DNA from: Pseudocercospora fijiensis CIRAD86
Taxonomy: Eukaryota; Ascomycota; Dothideomycetes; Mycosphaerellales; Mycosphaerellaceae
Assembly: GCF_000340215.1 (NCBI RefSeq)
Contig: NW_006921549.1
Span: 314,660 to 378,659 of the forward strand
Length of the DNA stretch: 64,000 nucleotides
Direction of reading: 5' to 3'
Under the pieces are notes generated by a model, which worked only from the letters and a program-made list of their open reading frames with translations, did not search any database and was not told where the DNA came from. Below, in pieces: positions 1 to 12,229 of this stretch. The stretch's first letter is position 1. Every line of letters begins with the position of its first letter. The position numbers were made by a program, and so were the translations under genes.

Positions 1-454
1 CCCTCCTCGGTCGCTAATACGCTATCTTAATTCTTCTTCGAGTTACCGGACTTAGTGCGTATCTATAGCTATATAATAGCGCTACGTATTATAGAGAATT
101 TCTCGTTAAAGTTTCTCTCTCGTAGGCTTACTATCTACTTCGTAGTATAGAGGATTAAAGTGCTAATACTAAAGAATCTCCTTATAGTTAGGATACTAGG
201 GCTCCTTAGGACCTTTGTGTTTTAGGTCTAAATAAAGACGTATTATAAACGTTCTATCGCCCTTTCGCTTACTACCCCCTAGGTCGCGATATACGAAGAA
301 ACTAATCTAAATGTAGCTCGTCTCTATAATAGCTAGGTAAATATAGAGCGCTAGGTTTCTACTTCGTACCTTAGACTTAGGGATAGCGCGGAGATAAAAT
401 TAGAAATATAGCCGGTACCTATAGCCGGCAAAAGGATACGAAAATAGGCCTCCT

Positions 455-1030
455 CCTAGGTTAATCTACCGACTAAATACAATTTCTAACTAATCCGCTA
501 TAAACCGATACTAAAATTTAGCTAGAAGCTATATATCTTTATTTTAAAGAGTAACCCGCTTCGTATAGATAGCAAGTAGGTTTAAAAGCTTAAGCTCGGT
601 TACGAGAAATGCCTCTATAGCTTCCTAAAGAGTAGTAATCGCTTTAGCCGTAAATCGTATACTAGACCGAAAATCTAATATAATTTCTCGAACGAGTCGC
701 TAGAAGGGAGTCTTAGGGATTAAAAGCGCGGTCCCTCTTTTATTTTAGAAAAGCCGGATCTAGCGAAAGGTAATAGTACCTAGTTTAAAGCGCCGCTTCT
801 TTATCGTCGAGTCCTACCTTATTCCCTTTTTTTAATAGAAAGATAACTTTTCTTCGCGATAGCCTTTATCCGCCTACTCTTTTTAGCCTTCTCCTATCTA
901 TCTAAAGCCTTCTTAGTTTTTAGTACTATTTTCCGAGGAACCCCTTTCCTTCGTATATACTATAGAGAGTCTTACTCTTCCGATATCTCGTTCTCGCTAC
1001 GGTCTCCCTATACCTAGCTTACTTTACCCT
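455..1030 (-). pseudogene. histone H3-like gene 1, left copy, RIP-inactivated
   Basis: Reverse-complement copy of the H3-like gene at 54,985-55,560. The histone-fold core is at about 490-780 and shows the same blocks: an alpha-N segment beginning GT-T-LR-IR, TELLI-K-PF-RLVREI, the alpha-2 block, and a KRVTL-KDI loop 2. Stops interrupt it at former Gln codons. It is encoded downstream of the transposase in the same orientation, as in the other copy, so the H3-like gene was part of the element before the two copies separated. Confidence 0.8.
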
Positions 1031-1574
1031 TACCTTTTAGGCTCTAAAGATATTTATCTACGTATTTAGGCGACGAGGGTATATCGGTAGGACCTAGAAA
1101 ATTAATAAGCCTATAATCGTAAGGAGATATTTATACTTCTTACCTTCTAGAATAAATAGTCTTCTATTAAACCGCCTTAGTAGGTTATCGTTAGATTCGT
1201 ATAAAGGATAGTCGCTTAAGGAAAGGGAGGTAGCCGGCTTAGGAAGGCCCGAAGAGCCGAATCCTTAAGGTATATTTATCTTTAAGAATATAGGGAAAGG
1301 GAAGAAGGAGAGGAAGAGCGAATAGAGAATTAGAAATAGTCCGTAGGTAAGCGGGGTAGGTTACTATAGTAACTAGTCTATTTAGGTCCTAGGAATTCTG
1401 AATATATTAATAATATATACTAGCTATATACGCCGGCTACGTTACTTTCTATATAAACGCTTCGTCTTCTTAAAGCTACTCTAAGCCTATATACGTTTCC
1501 GCTTCTCGACCTAGTATCGCCTTCTACCTCCGCTTTTCTCCTTCTCGTTATCGCTAATTAGGGTTTCGCTTAGA

Positions 1575-3600
1575 CTAAATTTCGTATTCTCTTCGCGCTC
1601 CTAGGTTTCTTCGATTTTAAGGTTTTCTAATTCCTCGATTAAGTCCTTTAGTATAATCTTTAGTATTCTACCTTAGCGACTCTAGTAGAGGAGATAGTAT
1701 CGAAATACTATAATAGACTTAAAGGTAGTAGGCGAGTATATTCGATTAAAGCGGCCCTAGTAACGAGCGATACTAAAAGACCTCTTATAGCCTATATCTA
1801 CGCTCGATATAGCGAGGACGGCCTAAGCGACCGACGCTATCGTTAGAAACTTAGGCTCTAACCGCTACTATATAGCGAGAATATCGTCTCCGAATTCGTC
1901 TAGAAGACCGGTAAGATCTAGAGATTATTAGCCCTCTTTCCGAGCCTACGGGTTTAGTACGTACCCGCGCGCCGATAGAGATCGAACTCTTCTTTATTTA
2001 CTTTAGTAGTTACTTCTTCTTCTACCTCTACTTCCTATCTACGAAATAGGTATAATATCGGAGCCTTCTAAACCTTCTTTTTCTTTATAGGAGCTATATT
2101 TAGACTAGTTTCTTTCCGACACTTATAGAATATCTTTTCTAGAATAGTCTAGTAATACTTAGGCTATTCCTCGTCTCCCTTCTATTCCGGCTTCTACTAG
2201 TATATATCCTTTTCTACTAGGTTAAGTAAGTATATAACGCTATAGATATCTCCGAATAACTAAAAGGTAGTACTATAATATTTATATAACTTAGTATAGA
2301 AGGTATCTATAGCTTTCGTTAGAGCTACTTTCTAGGGAACGCTCTTCTTAGCTAGCTTAGCTACGGCTTCGTCGAGCTCGTTAAAGAGCTAGTTATAGTA
2401 TATAAAGATAAGGTAGATCGTCGGTCCTCGGGTTCTTCTAATTATAGTAGTAACCTTCGCGTAATACTTGCTAATATCGACGAGATACTCTACTTAGCGC
2501 TATTCGGCGGAGGTAAGCCCGAGCTACTTAATACCCTTAGAACTCTAATAGATCTCGAGAGCGGTATATAAAGTATATCCCCTTATAACTATATAGAAAG
2601 TCGAATCGAACTAGGTCTTAACGTCTTAGGTAAAACGGAGTAGGCGCTAAGGAGGCCGCTTTTACTATCGCTTATTCTATACGATATTCTAGGTATTAGT
2701 TTTAGGGCGCTCGATTAGGTTCTTTTAAATAGCCTCGAATCGGTTATATCTCTATAAGCTCGAGTTCGTATATATTACTAGACGACGAAGCTAGAGAAAA
2801 AGAGTTACAACTATACTAGGTTACCGGCTACGGGTACCGGCTACGGATAAAAGTTATACCTTATATAAAACGAGAGCGAGGCTCTCTATTTTATCCCGTC
2901 TTATTACTATAACGAGTTTCTCGACTTCTGACTTTGCTTTATTCTTATCTAGGATCTTCTATTAGTCGTCGTTTAATAGTATAATTTTTAGCGTCTTAAA
3001 GAGGGCTCGGATCGCGATTTAAACTATATAAGCGAGATAGGGAAACTTCTATAGGGATATAACTAGTATCGACGTCGGCTCCGATTTAATAGGGCTAGAG
3101 CTATTACTAGGCTCCTCTTTATCGTTATTATCGTACGTATTATCGTACGTATCCGGAATCGTAGCGAGCTTAATATTCGGAACATTAAGCTAGATTATAG
3201 ACCTTGTAATCTCCTCTACGTACTCGACCCTATCGATATAATTAGTAATTTTAAAGATATATACGGGTAAATTGTATATATAACGCCTTATATAATATTC
3301 GATTATTACTAGCGTTGTCCGTAGTAATCGAGATTAGTTTCGTTGTTACGCTAACCCTATCTATTACCGTATAGATAAGCTTCGCTATATCCTTACTAGT
3401 ATAGGAACCTAGAATTTTAGGGAATCCGATTATAAGTTCCTAGAGTTTCTAATCCGAATTAATAAAGTATAGTATAATCGAGAGGAAGCAGGCTCTTATA
3501 GCCCGGCTTAACTAGCTATCGATAGTAATAGCTACTCGGCGAGTATTACGGAGGATCTCCCGAATATCGTCTAACGTTATATTATAGCGCCGAGAAATAG
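1575..3600 (-). pseudogene. hAT transposase, left copy, RIP-inactivated
   Basis: Reverse complement of 52,415-54,440. The catalytic-region block TTDNASNN reads at about 3,300-3,325 (minus), and the C-terminal dimerisation block (SVARDVLAIP, then RFNRIYSPTTFES) lies near 1,700-1,900. Positions map to the right copy by subtracting from about 56,015. The coding strand is broken by many TAG/TAA codons where Gln or Trp is expected. The upstream part lies beyond the duplicated intron region. Confidence 0.8.
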
Positions 3601-4131
3601 GGGAGGGTAGTTTATAAGATATAGATATATCTTCTATATAGACTCCCTTTTATAGAAGTCTTCCGAGAGACCGTTTATAGCTAGCGTTTCGTTTACTAGT
3701 TACTTAAAGTCTTCGGAGGAGAAATCGGTAGCCTTTAATCCTAGAGCTTCCTTAAGCGTAGCCTATAAGAATTAGCTATATCTCTACGGTTAATTAAAGT
3801 AGCCGGAATCTATAGCCGGTAGCTATAGCCGGTAGCTATAGCCGGCAGCTATAGCCGGTATTTTAGAAGACGTAGAGAAATAGGGGAGGGTAGTTTATAA
3901 GATATAGGTATATCTTCTATATAGACTCCCTTTCGTAGAAGTCTTCCGGAAGACCGTTTATAGCTAGTATTTCGTTTGCTAGTTACTTAAAGTCTTCGGG
4001 GGAGAAATCGGTAGCCTTTAATCCTAGAGCTTCCTTAAGCGTAGCCTATAATAATTAGCTACATCTCTACGGTTAATTAAAGTAGCTAGAATCTATAGCC
4101 GGCAGCTATAGCCGGTATTTTAGAAGACGTA
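3594..4131. repeat. tandem duplication, period about 283 bp, over a transposase intron
   Basis: The segment starting GAAATAGGGGAGGG at 3,594 recurs at 3,877. Each unit ends in a cluster of TAGCCGG repeats followed by TTTTAGAAGACGT. The right transposon copy has only one unit (52,084-52,370), so the duplication is private to this arm. It spans the transposase intron and the first codons after it. The units differ in the number of CCGG motifs. Confidence 0.8.
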
Positions 4132-4139
4132 CCTCTTTC

Positions 4140-4830
4140 TAGAACGCTATATCTATATTAACTCTCCTCTCTCCTTAAGATTCCCGATACTGTTTAGAAT
4201 AGAGATAGTTCGTAGGCGATAAGTTCCTATCCCCTAGTTTCGGGTATTTTAAGATTAAACCGTAGAAGTTATAGACAATTACTAGTTAACCTTTAAGTCG
4301 AGAAGTCGTATAACGGTATAATACCCCTTTAGAAAGAACTTCTAGAATATATCCGTTCGCTCCTTACTACCCTATCGTATCGAGTACTTCCGGAGTTTAT
4401 ACTCCTTCGAACGTAAGTCTAAAGGGAACTATATCTTATAGTCCTATTAATTAAACTGCTCTATATACTCGGGTTTCTAAAGATACGCCTAGCTAGCCTT
4501 TTCGAAGATATCCGGGTTAATACTCGATATTCTTATATCTCCGAACAACCTTCTACTTAGACTCCGTAAAGGTAAGGACTAGGAAGTAGTACCCTATAAT
4601 AAATTCCTACTACTAGGATTCGGAGAGGATAAATCTAGCCCTAATCGTCGTCTAGGACTCGATAGGCTCGAAGGTAAGTATACGACCTCCTCTCGACGTT
4701 ATCGTAATCTCGCTCGTATACTAGACTATTTCGACTATCGTCTCGTTATTACCCTTCCTATTATAGCGCCTAGTATATATATAATGTCGGTCGGTATGTT
4801 TTAAAGTTTCGTACGGTAAGGTAAGGACTT
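4140..4830 (-). pseudogene. exon upstream of the hAT transposase intron, left copy
   Basis: Reverse complement of about 51,390-52,083. It reads as a decayed frame directly before the intron donor, so it is either the N-terminal part of the transposase or a separate small gene. I recognise no domain. RIP stops are frequent. Confidence 0.5.
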
Positions 4831-5064
4831 AGAAGTAGTAGATATATACTAATAGCTATAGGGAAACACCCTTTCTTTTATAGTATCGTATCGTTAGGAA
4901 TAGCTAGGTAGTAAATAGCTAGCTACCTTTTTTTTTGTTTCCTAGCTATCTAACTACTAGATTTTTTTTCCTAGCTACCCTAGCTAGCCTAACTACTAGA
5001 ATTTCTTTCCTAGCTACCCTAACTACCTAAATTTTACCTTCTATACGGCGGCTCTCTCCTACTA

Positions 5065-6390
5065 ACGGAACCGAGCTACTATACCTAACGAATCTAAGCT
5101 CGTTTTTAGTCTTAATCTATCCTCTTTCGGTATAAGACACTCGATAAGCAAATGCTTAGGCTAAGTCTAACTACGAAACCTAAGACTAACTAATAGCTCT
5201 ATTAACTAATCCTAATCCTCAAACTCCTTCCGCTTCTTAGTAAAGACCTTAAAGAGCGCTCGAGCTTCGTCGGGTACCTATAGAGTAGTCGAGATAAAGC
5301 TATATCGCTAAAATAGGTAATCCTTCGGAGGCTTATATAGAGATTTAGAGAATTCTAACGCTAACCTATCCTACTAGTAGCTTAGATTCCGGATATAAGC
5401 CCTCTCTACCTTAGTAAAGATTTTATATAGTAGTAGTACTCTGCCTTCGAGAAACGCTTTCTATTTAACTATTAGTATCTACCGGCTACGAACGCCGGCT
5501 ATATATACCGAGTATAGAATAATTACCTATATCTCTTCCTTCTATAGTAACACTTCTACCGTCCCTAGATACCTAGCCCTAATCGTATTAATCGTAAGCT
5601 ACTTTGCCTTTATAGACGTAAAGGCTTCGCTCTAATACTAATAAAGAAACTTCTACTCTATATCGAGGATATAAAGACGACTAGTCTCGATTCTAATCCT
5701 TACTAGCTTTTCGTAGTAGCTTTAACTATAATTTTCTAGATTAATAGGACTTATGCCTTAGCCCTTTACTAGTATCTCGTCTCTTTAACTATACTCGATC
5801 TACTCCTAGCGCTTATCGTCTATAGCGTTAGGCCCTAAGACTATACCTATTACTAGATCGACGTATAGTATCTCCTCGCTTTTTTTAGTTCCTTTATTCG
5901 TAGTATTAAGCTCTATCGCGGTATCCTAAACTCTAGTATTATTGTTCTCGGCTATCTAAATATCTCCGTTACTATCGGTCGTATCGATAGAGGTAGCGGC
6001 TATAGGTCTAAATGCTATTAGTTAACGTATTAACGAAAAATATACCAGCTATAGCTACCGGCTACGGCTGCCGCCTATAGCTGCTAGCTACGGCCGCTAG
6101 CTAGATTAACTTACGCTACTAGAACTTTACGCTCGAAAACTAGCCGTAATTCTTTCCTCCTCTTAGCCTTCTCTTAGGTTGTCTTCTTATTCTAACCTTT
6201 ACTTTTTTCTATAGGCGCTAGCTATCGATAAAATGCCTTATTCTGCGCCTTTCTTCTCTTATCCTTAGCTATTTTATCCTTATCTATCTTCTCCTTTCTC
6301 TCGCGGTCTCGTACGGAATTCTTCTTCGTAGAGTACTCCTCTTTAGTCTTACGCTTTTTAGTTAGACGCTTAGGTAAAACAAACTCGCGG
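5065..6390 (-). pseudogene. unrecognised basic protein (ORF1 of the hAT-like element), left copy
   Basis: Reverse complement of 49,851-51,175, with the same three-exon layout. The intron donor ACTTAC at 6,109-6,114 is the complement of GTAAGT in the right copy. The N-terminal exon is rich in Lys, Arg and Glu; the later exons are mixed. No family is recognised. Gln and Trp codons have become stops. Confidence 0.6.
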
Positions 6391-6584
6391 TCTTTAGTTC
6401 TATCTTCTATTTAGCGCGCGGCGCGCTTCTCTCCTACTATTATAAGGGAAAGGGGCGGGGGCGCAGCGTATAGTAGTTATTGTCGGTATAGGTATAGAGG
6501 AAGAAGTTAAAAGTATAAGAATATCGCGAAGCCCTAATTGTTGCCGCCTACGTAACGTTATATAGGTAAGCTTTCGCAACTACG

Positions 6585-6812
6585 GCAACTATACCCTAGC
6601 AATAGCAACTACGCCCTAGCAACGGTAACTACGCCCTAGCAACGGCAACTACGCCCTAGTAACGGTAATAGAGCGTAGTAAATACAACCTAGTAACTATT
6701 ATAGCCGGCAATCGTAGCCGGTAGTCGAATAAGAGTGTCCTTATAGCAAAACTACGCCCTAGTAACGGCAACTACGCCCTAGCAACGGCAACTACGCCCT
6801 AGTAACGGTAAA
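6585..6812. repeat. 20-bp subterminal minisatellite, left copy
   Basis: Two blocks of a 20-bp unit (CAACTACGCCCTAGCAACGG and variants), about four units at 6,585-6,666 and three at 6,750-6,810, are separated by a spacer with TAGCCGG motifs. The right copy has the complement at 49,421-49,655 with different unit numbers, so the array has changed length since the copies diverged. It lies just inside the transposon terminus. Confidence 0.85.
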
Positions 6813-7038
6813 AGAGCGTAGTAAATGTAATAGAGTTACTATTATAGCCGGCAATCGTAGCCGGCAGTCGAATAAGAGTATCCTTATAGTAAAACTAATA
6901 TAGTCTCTAGTTTAAACTAGGAATCTATATAGTTCGAAAAAACTAAACCGGAACTAGGGAGCTAGTTCGCCGCTAAGAAACCAAACTATATACGTTTAGC
7001 AGTTCGGAAACTAAACTACTACGGGGTCTAATCTAGAT

Positions 7039-8032
7039 AGCTTAAATAACTACTAGTTTAGTCTTTAATAGCTCCTAGTTCGATAAACTCGATACGTTAC
7101 GAATAGAATTTATATATATAGTACCCGAGATAACGCTCTTTCTAGGTATTAGTAATTACTTTAATAATACTTCTATATTTAAAGGTAACGGAGGTCGGGC
7201 TACTATCGTATTCGATAACTAGGAAGTAGTAGCGGCACTTCTTCTCGTTCGGTATAAGGATATCGTACGAGCTATAGCGTAAGTAGCCGAGAGGTATATT
7301 CGTAGACTCGTCGAAGACTTAGCCGACGAGGAGGGTAGTACCCTTACCTAGGATGAGATACTATAGTATTGCCCTATTTTAATCTGTAAACCTACTAGGG
7401 AAAAATAGCTCCTACGTAGGCTAATATCGTAGTTAGAAATCGTATACTAGGTATATCTTCGATGTTTGCCTTCTTAAGACTAGTAGTAGGCCGTTAAGTT
7501 CTATAACGAGGGTATAGGGTACGACTTACCTCGTAACGTCGCAATACTAACCTAACGATAGCTATCTCCGATAATCCTATTAACTACTATAACGGCGATA
7601 TCTTCTATTACGATTAGAGGTACTTCTAGGAAGATAATAAGGCGTCTATAATGCGATAGCTAGTTTAGCTTTCTCTAACTAAGGAAAGAAACCCTAAGCA
7701 GATTATACGCGTAGATAGGTAGATAGAATAGGTAGATAGAATAGGTAGATAGAATAGGTAGATAGAAAAGGTAAATAGTATAGGTAGATAGAAAAGATAG
7801 ATAGCTTTAGACGGAAGCTACTATCGGTCTACCTTTTTAGTAGAAAATAAAAAGAATAAAAATAAGAAGAGGTAGCCTATTCCTAGCGCTAAAAGTAAGA
7901 AGATTACTAGAGATAGAGGGAATCCCGAAGATAGTAAGCCTATTACTCTAAATAATAGAGGAGAGTAGCAAAGTAGCCTAGTAGAGCTATCTGCCTATTA
8001 CGGAGCCTACGACGGGCGATATACCGCTATTA
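7039..8032 (+). pseudogene. unrecognised gene, 5' part, split by LTR element A
   Basis: With RIP stops ignored, long coding-like stretches can be read on the plus strand, including an acidic-basic tract (RRLVEDLADEEGSTLT at about 7,300-7,350) and a Lys/Arg-rich tract near 7,840-7,900. The sequence stops at the CTAC target site of element A and resumes at 47,695 after the second CTAC. Frames shift at the 13-bp minisatellite, so the left part may contain an intron or non-coding DNA. No family recognised. It sits in the spacer between two inverted transposon copies, so it may be host DNA or cargo of an older element. Confidence 0.4.
7718..7800. repeat. 13-bp minisatellite
   Basis: About six units of GGTAGATAGAATA and close variants occur head to tail. 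The unit is not a multiple of three, so this stretch is probably non-coding or interrupts the surrounding frame. Confidence 0.85.
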
Positions 8033-8036
8033 CTAC

Positions 8037-8319
8037 TATTAGCTAGTAACCGGCCCTATATACCTAGGCTGAGTTTTAAGCCTATATAAGAGGCCTCCTT
8101 CTATATTATAGATAGAGTACTAACCTCGTATAGTATATTATTTATATTACACTTCTATAATGCCTACATTGTAGGACTCTAGTTATTAGCCTAAGCAACG
8201 GTCTTACTATCCTATTATACTAAACATAGCTGCCTATATTATTATAGGTTATATTACCCTCGGTTGCCTATACTATTACTACTACTAGTAGTAGTAGTAG
8301 TATTAGTTTCCGTCCTTTA
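8037..8319 (+). repeat. 5' LTR of element A
   Basis: 283 bp, matching the other family LTRs at 47,412-47,694 (same strand) and 25,637-25,915, 34,825-35,103 and 46,804-47,082 (reverse). A TATA box (TATATAA, about 8,083-8,089) precedes AGAGGCCTCC. A short palindromic ACT/AGT trinucleotide tract lies near the 3' end (about 8,275-8,303). Confidence 0.9.
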
Positions 8320-9125
8320 TTAGAGCCGAAGGTAGGGCTATCTCTTTATATCTAATAGGTCTAGGTATATCGAAGGTAGTCCTAGGGTACGAATAGCTAT
8401 AACTAGAGCGAGAGTATAATAAGAGCCTACGATATAGACGATATAGAAGTATCTCGAGGGGCTATCGCGATAAGCGAAGAAACCTCTTAATAAGGGCATC
8501 TCTTTAACCCTAAAAAGCTACAAACCCTTAGGACTATTACAGCTTAGGGCCTAGTTTATAAGTATAGCTAGCTTCTAAGGACTCGGCTCTAGGTCGAAGA
8601 CCTATTTAGTACCGCTTACTCGAGATAAGCCCCGCCTAAGGAGGAGATAGATTAATTACCTATCGGCCTTGCTTAGTTTACTAAGACTATTAAACGATAG
8701 CAAATTCTAGATTATAGGTCGGATAGCCGGGGAGTCCCCTATTAATCGGGTAGGGCGTTCCTAGATTCGTAGCCTCGCTTAGATAGTACTTAGCCTTCTA
8801 CTAGGAAAAGAAGGCTACCGCCCCCCGCCTAGCTAAAAGAGATAACAAAAGCTAGTTTCTAGGATCTAGGTATAAACAGAGATTATAGTCTCTCCCTCCG
8901 AGCGGCTTTTGTCTAAGTTTACTAAATTAAGCTCCTAGAGGTATTAGGCGACCCCTAGGAGGCTAAATCCTAATACTACCCTAGGGATAATACTAGGAGA
9001 AAACAGCCTAATATACTATTTTCTCGCGTAGCAATATCGCAATAAGCTAATATTACTAAATATACTAAAAACACCTTTATATAGCATTTTATTTTAACTA
9101 TTTTATAAACAATCGAATAAGCTCT
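8320..9125 (+). other. 5' leader of element A
   Basis: About 800 bp between the 5' LTR and gag, matched in reverse by 45,984-46,803 of element B. I see no coding frame and no clear tRNA primer site. It contains the first copy of the recurring palindrome, and just before that an inverted pair around CTCCTAG (about 8,932-8,962). Confidence 0.6.
8971..8995. repeat. recurring palindrome, copy 1 (upstream of gag, element A)
   Basis: Imperfect inverted repeat TAATACTACC/CTAGGGATAATACTA centred on CCCTAGGG. The same motif recurs at the other ORF boundaries of this element family. Confidence 0.75.
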
Positions 9126-12100
9126 AGCGAAAACGAGTATTAAGAATTAGCGGAATCTTCTAAATCTAAAAACGTCCCTAATCCTATTAACGAGGAAATT
9201 AGGCGGCGACTAGTTAATATAAGCGAGCCTCCTACGCTCTCTACGCTAGAGGCACTCTATAATATTATTATAAAGATAATAGAGAAGCAAACTAAGCTTC
9301 TCCGTTAAACCAAGCGTCGCCCGCTAGAGCTAGGGAGTAGTACAAACCCCTTATTCGAAGGGTAGAACGCTATAGTATATATAGAGCGTTTTAAGGAAGG
9401 CTTAATTAAGTACGAGCTCGATAGAGAATCCGACTAGTATAAGATCCGGTCCCTTACGAGGACTACTATTACTAAGCTTTACCGAACCCTTAGAACCCTA
9501 GTTAGCTACCTAGAAAGGGACGATAAGTCTAATACTAACTAGGAGACCTTTAAGCTAGCCTTTCTAAGGGAGTATTAGGAGCGCGATAGCCGTCGTATTA
9601 TAGGTAGTCGCGTATAGCTCGAGGCCCTCTACTTAGTAAGGCGCACTAAGGATAACGACCTAAAAGGGTATATCCGCGAATTTGTCGAGTTAGCGGACGG
9701 TATCGACTAGAGTAACTTCGAAAATTCTTAGAGAACGAGGCTACTCCTCTAGGGGTTACTATAACCTATAGCTTAGTGCGTCTTCCGTCGCTATAAGCTT
9801 AGCGAGGCCGATCGTAAGAGCTTTAGGAAATATAAAGAGGTCCTAGTATATATTAAGGCCGATATTAATAGTACCGCCGACGTAAGGAAGTTTATCTATA
9901 GCGAAGATAGGAATAACCTAGCGTAGGTTAGGAAAGAAGCTATAGGAAGCAAGGGACCTAAGTTCCTTCCTAAATCGTAAAGTAGTCCTAAGACCGTAAC
10001 TCCTACTATTACTAAACACTCTTAAGACGTTACGTACTTAGCTAAATCCCTAGCCTAACTTAACCTAAATACGAAGGCATTATAGCGAGTTAGGGAAGTT
10101 GTTAATACTACTATACTAGGCGATATACTACTAGTCTACTAGGTTTTAGATCCTAACTACCCTAAAGCCCCGTTAGTTAATATCTACGCTATACGGAAGA
10201 TCTATTCTAACTTAGATAGGAAGTGCTAGATATATAGCGGTTTTAAATATATCTAATCGTCCTACCCTATCTAGAAAGAGCTTCTTAATAGAAAGCTTAT
10301 TATATAAGTAAATAGTCGATTCTACTATATAGATACCGGCGATAAGATTAATTTCGAATAGGATCGGAGAGCCCCGAAGCTACCTTAACTAAGGACCCTT
10401 CTAGAGAAGAAGTATAGCGGTAAGATCGAGTTTAAGGATACTAGGAATAGTACCCTCGCCGCTATTACTAAACGAGAAACTTAGAAGCTTAGGGCTAAAT
10501 AGGTTAAGGAGTAAAGTAGTAACGGTACTACCGAGCCCGTTAAAGTTAATTTTGTTTCTTAGGACCCGGACGTAGTTACTAATGTTTACGCGGTTACTAA
10601 GAATAGTATAGATATCTACGCTACTATAAGGTCCTAAACCTAGTCCTAAAACAAGGGTAAGAGCCCGTAGAACCCTACTCGCCCTAGTACGGCAGCCCCT
10701 ACTAGGGTACTAAAGAACAAGGCGGCCGATAAGGCTAAGTAATAGCGAGAGTTAACCGCTAAAACTAAGACTCTCTAGATAGCTAGAGACCGCGCTACCT
10801 AAGCTAGCACTATACCTATAGAGAGCCTAATCGTCCTAGAGACTCTAGAGGTCGATATAGAAGATATTACTACCGATATTAGTAGTACCCTAGGTCTAGC
10901 TAACCTACCGGCCTATAAGCGGAAGTTATCCGATCTAAAGAGCTTTCGCTTTAATAGGTATATAAACAAGTATAGTGCTAGCCTAGCTAACTCCTTAGAT
11001 ATAAAGGCAAACGCTCTCTTCTAGGCTTTATAGTTCCTAGACCTTAAGTCTAACGTGTCTATAGGAGAGCTATTAGTATATAGTTTGCCTACTAACCTAT
11101 TCTAGAGCCGAATCCCTAACGATACTACTTTTATAAAAGACCTCGCTACCCTCTAAAGAAAATAGGGGTAAGAAGACTATATCGACGTCTCTTCCCTATA
11201 GTTCCTTTCTAAATTTTTAGGTACCTAAGAGTTAGTAGAAGGCGAATCGGTAACCTACGAGAACTAGGAGACTATCGATAATACTAACGAAGAGGGGATT
11301 AAAAAGATAGGCCGAAGGGATAGTAATAATACCGACTCTATTTTAGTTTTAGTTTCTATTAAGGCTATCCGATTTACTAGCTAACAAATCGGTCGAGTAG
11401 GACCTCCTCGACCTTAGGAACTTTACTCTATCCCTAATAATATAGACCTTTCCGTAGTTATCTATTCCTTCGCCGTCGTCCCTACTATCTATATTTAAGT
11501 TACTATCGGAAGCTATAGTTAGTAGATACTAGCAATACTTAATAATAGTTTAGAGTTACTTATTATAAGTAAGCGTTAGGCTAAACAACTTAGGCTACTA
11601 ATAAATAGAGACATTTCCCTCGGTATATAGGGAGTAAATAGGGAGGTTGCGCTAGTAGGTACCTACTATAATATTATAGTAGACGCCTTCGGTATATGCT
11701 TTTCTTTTACCTTCTAGATTGCCGCCGACCTAAATATACTAATTATTCTAGGTCGACTATAGTCTCGTATAACCTAGGGTATCTAGCGTAACTGCGACGA
11801 TAGCTCCTAAAAGGGAACTATCGCTAACTAGAAGAGCAACCGAGTCGTATTTACTAGTTATATCGGAAATGCTAGCTACAAGTCCTACGAGGATATCCTT
11901 ACTACTTCTAAACGGTCTTCGGGAAACGCTACGGCGCGGTTATAAGACCGGCAATCTGCGCTATAAGTTAGTATAGCTTAAATAGGTTATTTCTAGAAGT
12001 ACGCCGCTTTATATATTAAGGTAAGTTTCTAGGTTCTATACTAAGGAGACGAATGCTCGAAGCGATAGCGAGTATAATATAACGACTACCTACTATACGA

Positions 12101-12170
12101 GTTAGGGTAATAATACTATCGTAAGTATCCTTACTAGAGGCAGGTCTACCCGAACTAACTAATTAGAGCG
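9126..12170 (+). pseudogene. gag: Gag-protease of Gypsy element A, RIP-inactivated
   Basis: Read through stops, it gives a Gag-like frame from about 9,126, including IREFVELADGID near 9,670-9,710. A zinc-knuckle-like motif (CWICSGFKHI) lies near 10,225-10,255. A retropepsin-like domain at about 11,490-11,770 includes GSYSQQILAIL and an ILGRPQSRI-like block. The homologue on element B is 42,895-45,983 (minus). The start codon is not identifiable; I placed the start where similarity to B becomes coding-like. Dozens of TAG/TAA codons sit at expected Gln/Trp positions. Gag would form the particle, and protease would mature the polyprotein. Confidence 0.75.
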
Positions 12171-12176
12171 CGAGTC

Positions 12177-12201
12177 TAATACTACCCTAGGGGTATTATT
12201 A
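12177..12201. repeat. recurring palindrome, copy 2 (between protease and RT, element A)
   Basis: TAATACTACCCTAGGGGTATTATTA type, centred on CCCTAGGGG; equivalent to 42,869-42,892 in element B. Confidence 0.75.
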
Positions 12202-12229
12202 CGAATCTAACGTTCTCGCCGGCGTTATA

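Larger units (their letters stand above)
1..7030 (-). mobile_element. hAT-like transposon with histone H3-like gene, left inverted copy (cut by window start)
   Basis: The whole stretch is the reverse complement of 49,190-56,014: base 7,030 pairs with 49,190 and base 10 with 56,005. Its 5' terminus is at 7,030, where the reverse strand begins TAGACCCCGTAGTAGTT as in the right copy, and the window edge removes the 3' part. In minus-strand order it holds the subterminal minisatellite, the unrecognised basic ORF, the transposase upstream exon, the hAT transposase and histone H3-like gene 1. It differs from the right copy by RIP-type transitions and by an extra tandem duplication at 3,594-4,131. 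The 8 bases just outside the terminus (7,031-7,038) are ATCTAGAT, identical to those just outside the 3' end of the right copy. Confidence 0.85.

Noticed and set aside
6585..6812. CRISPR-like array
   Set aside because: The 20-bp units are head to tail without unique spacers, and the genome is clearly eukaryotic.
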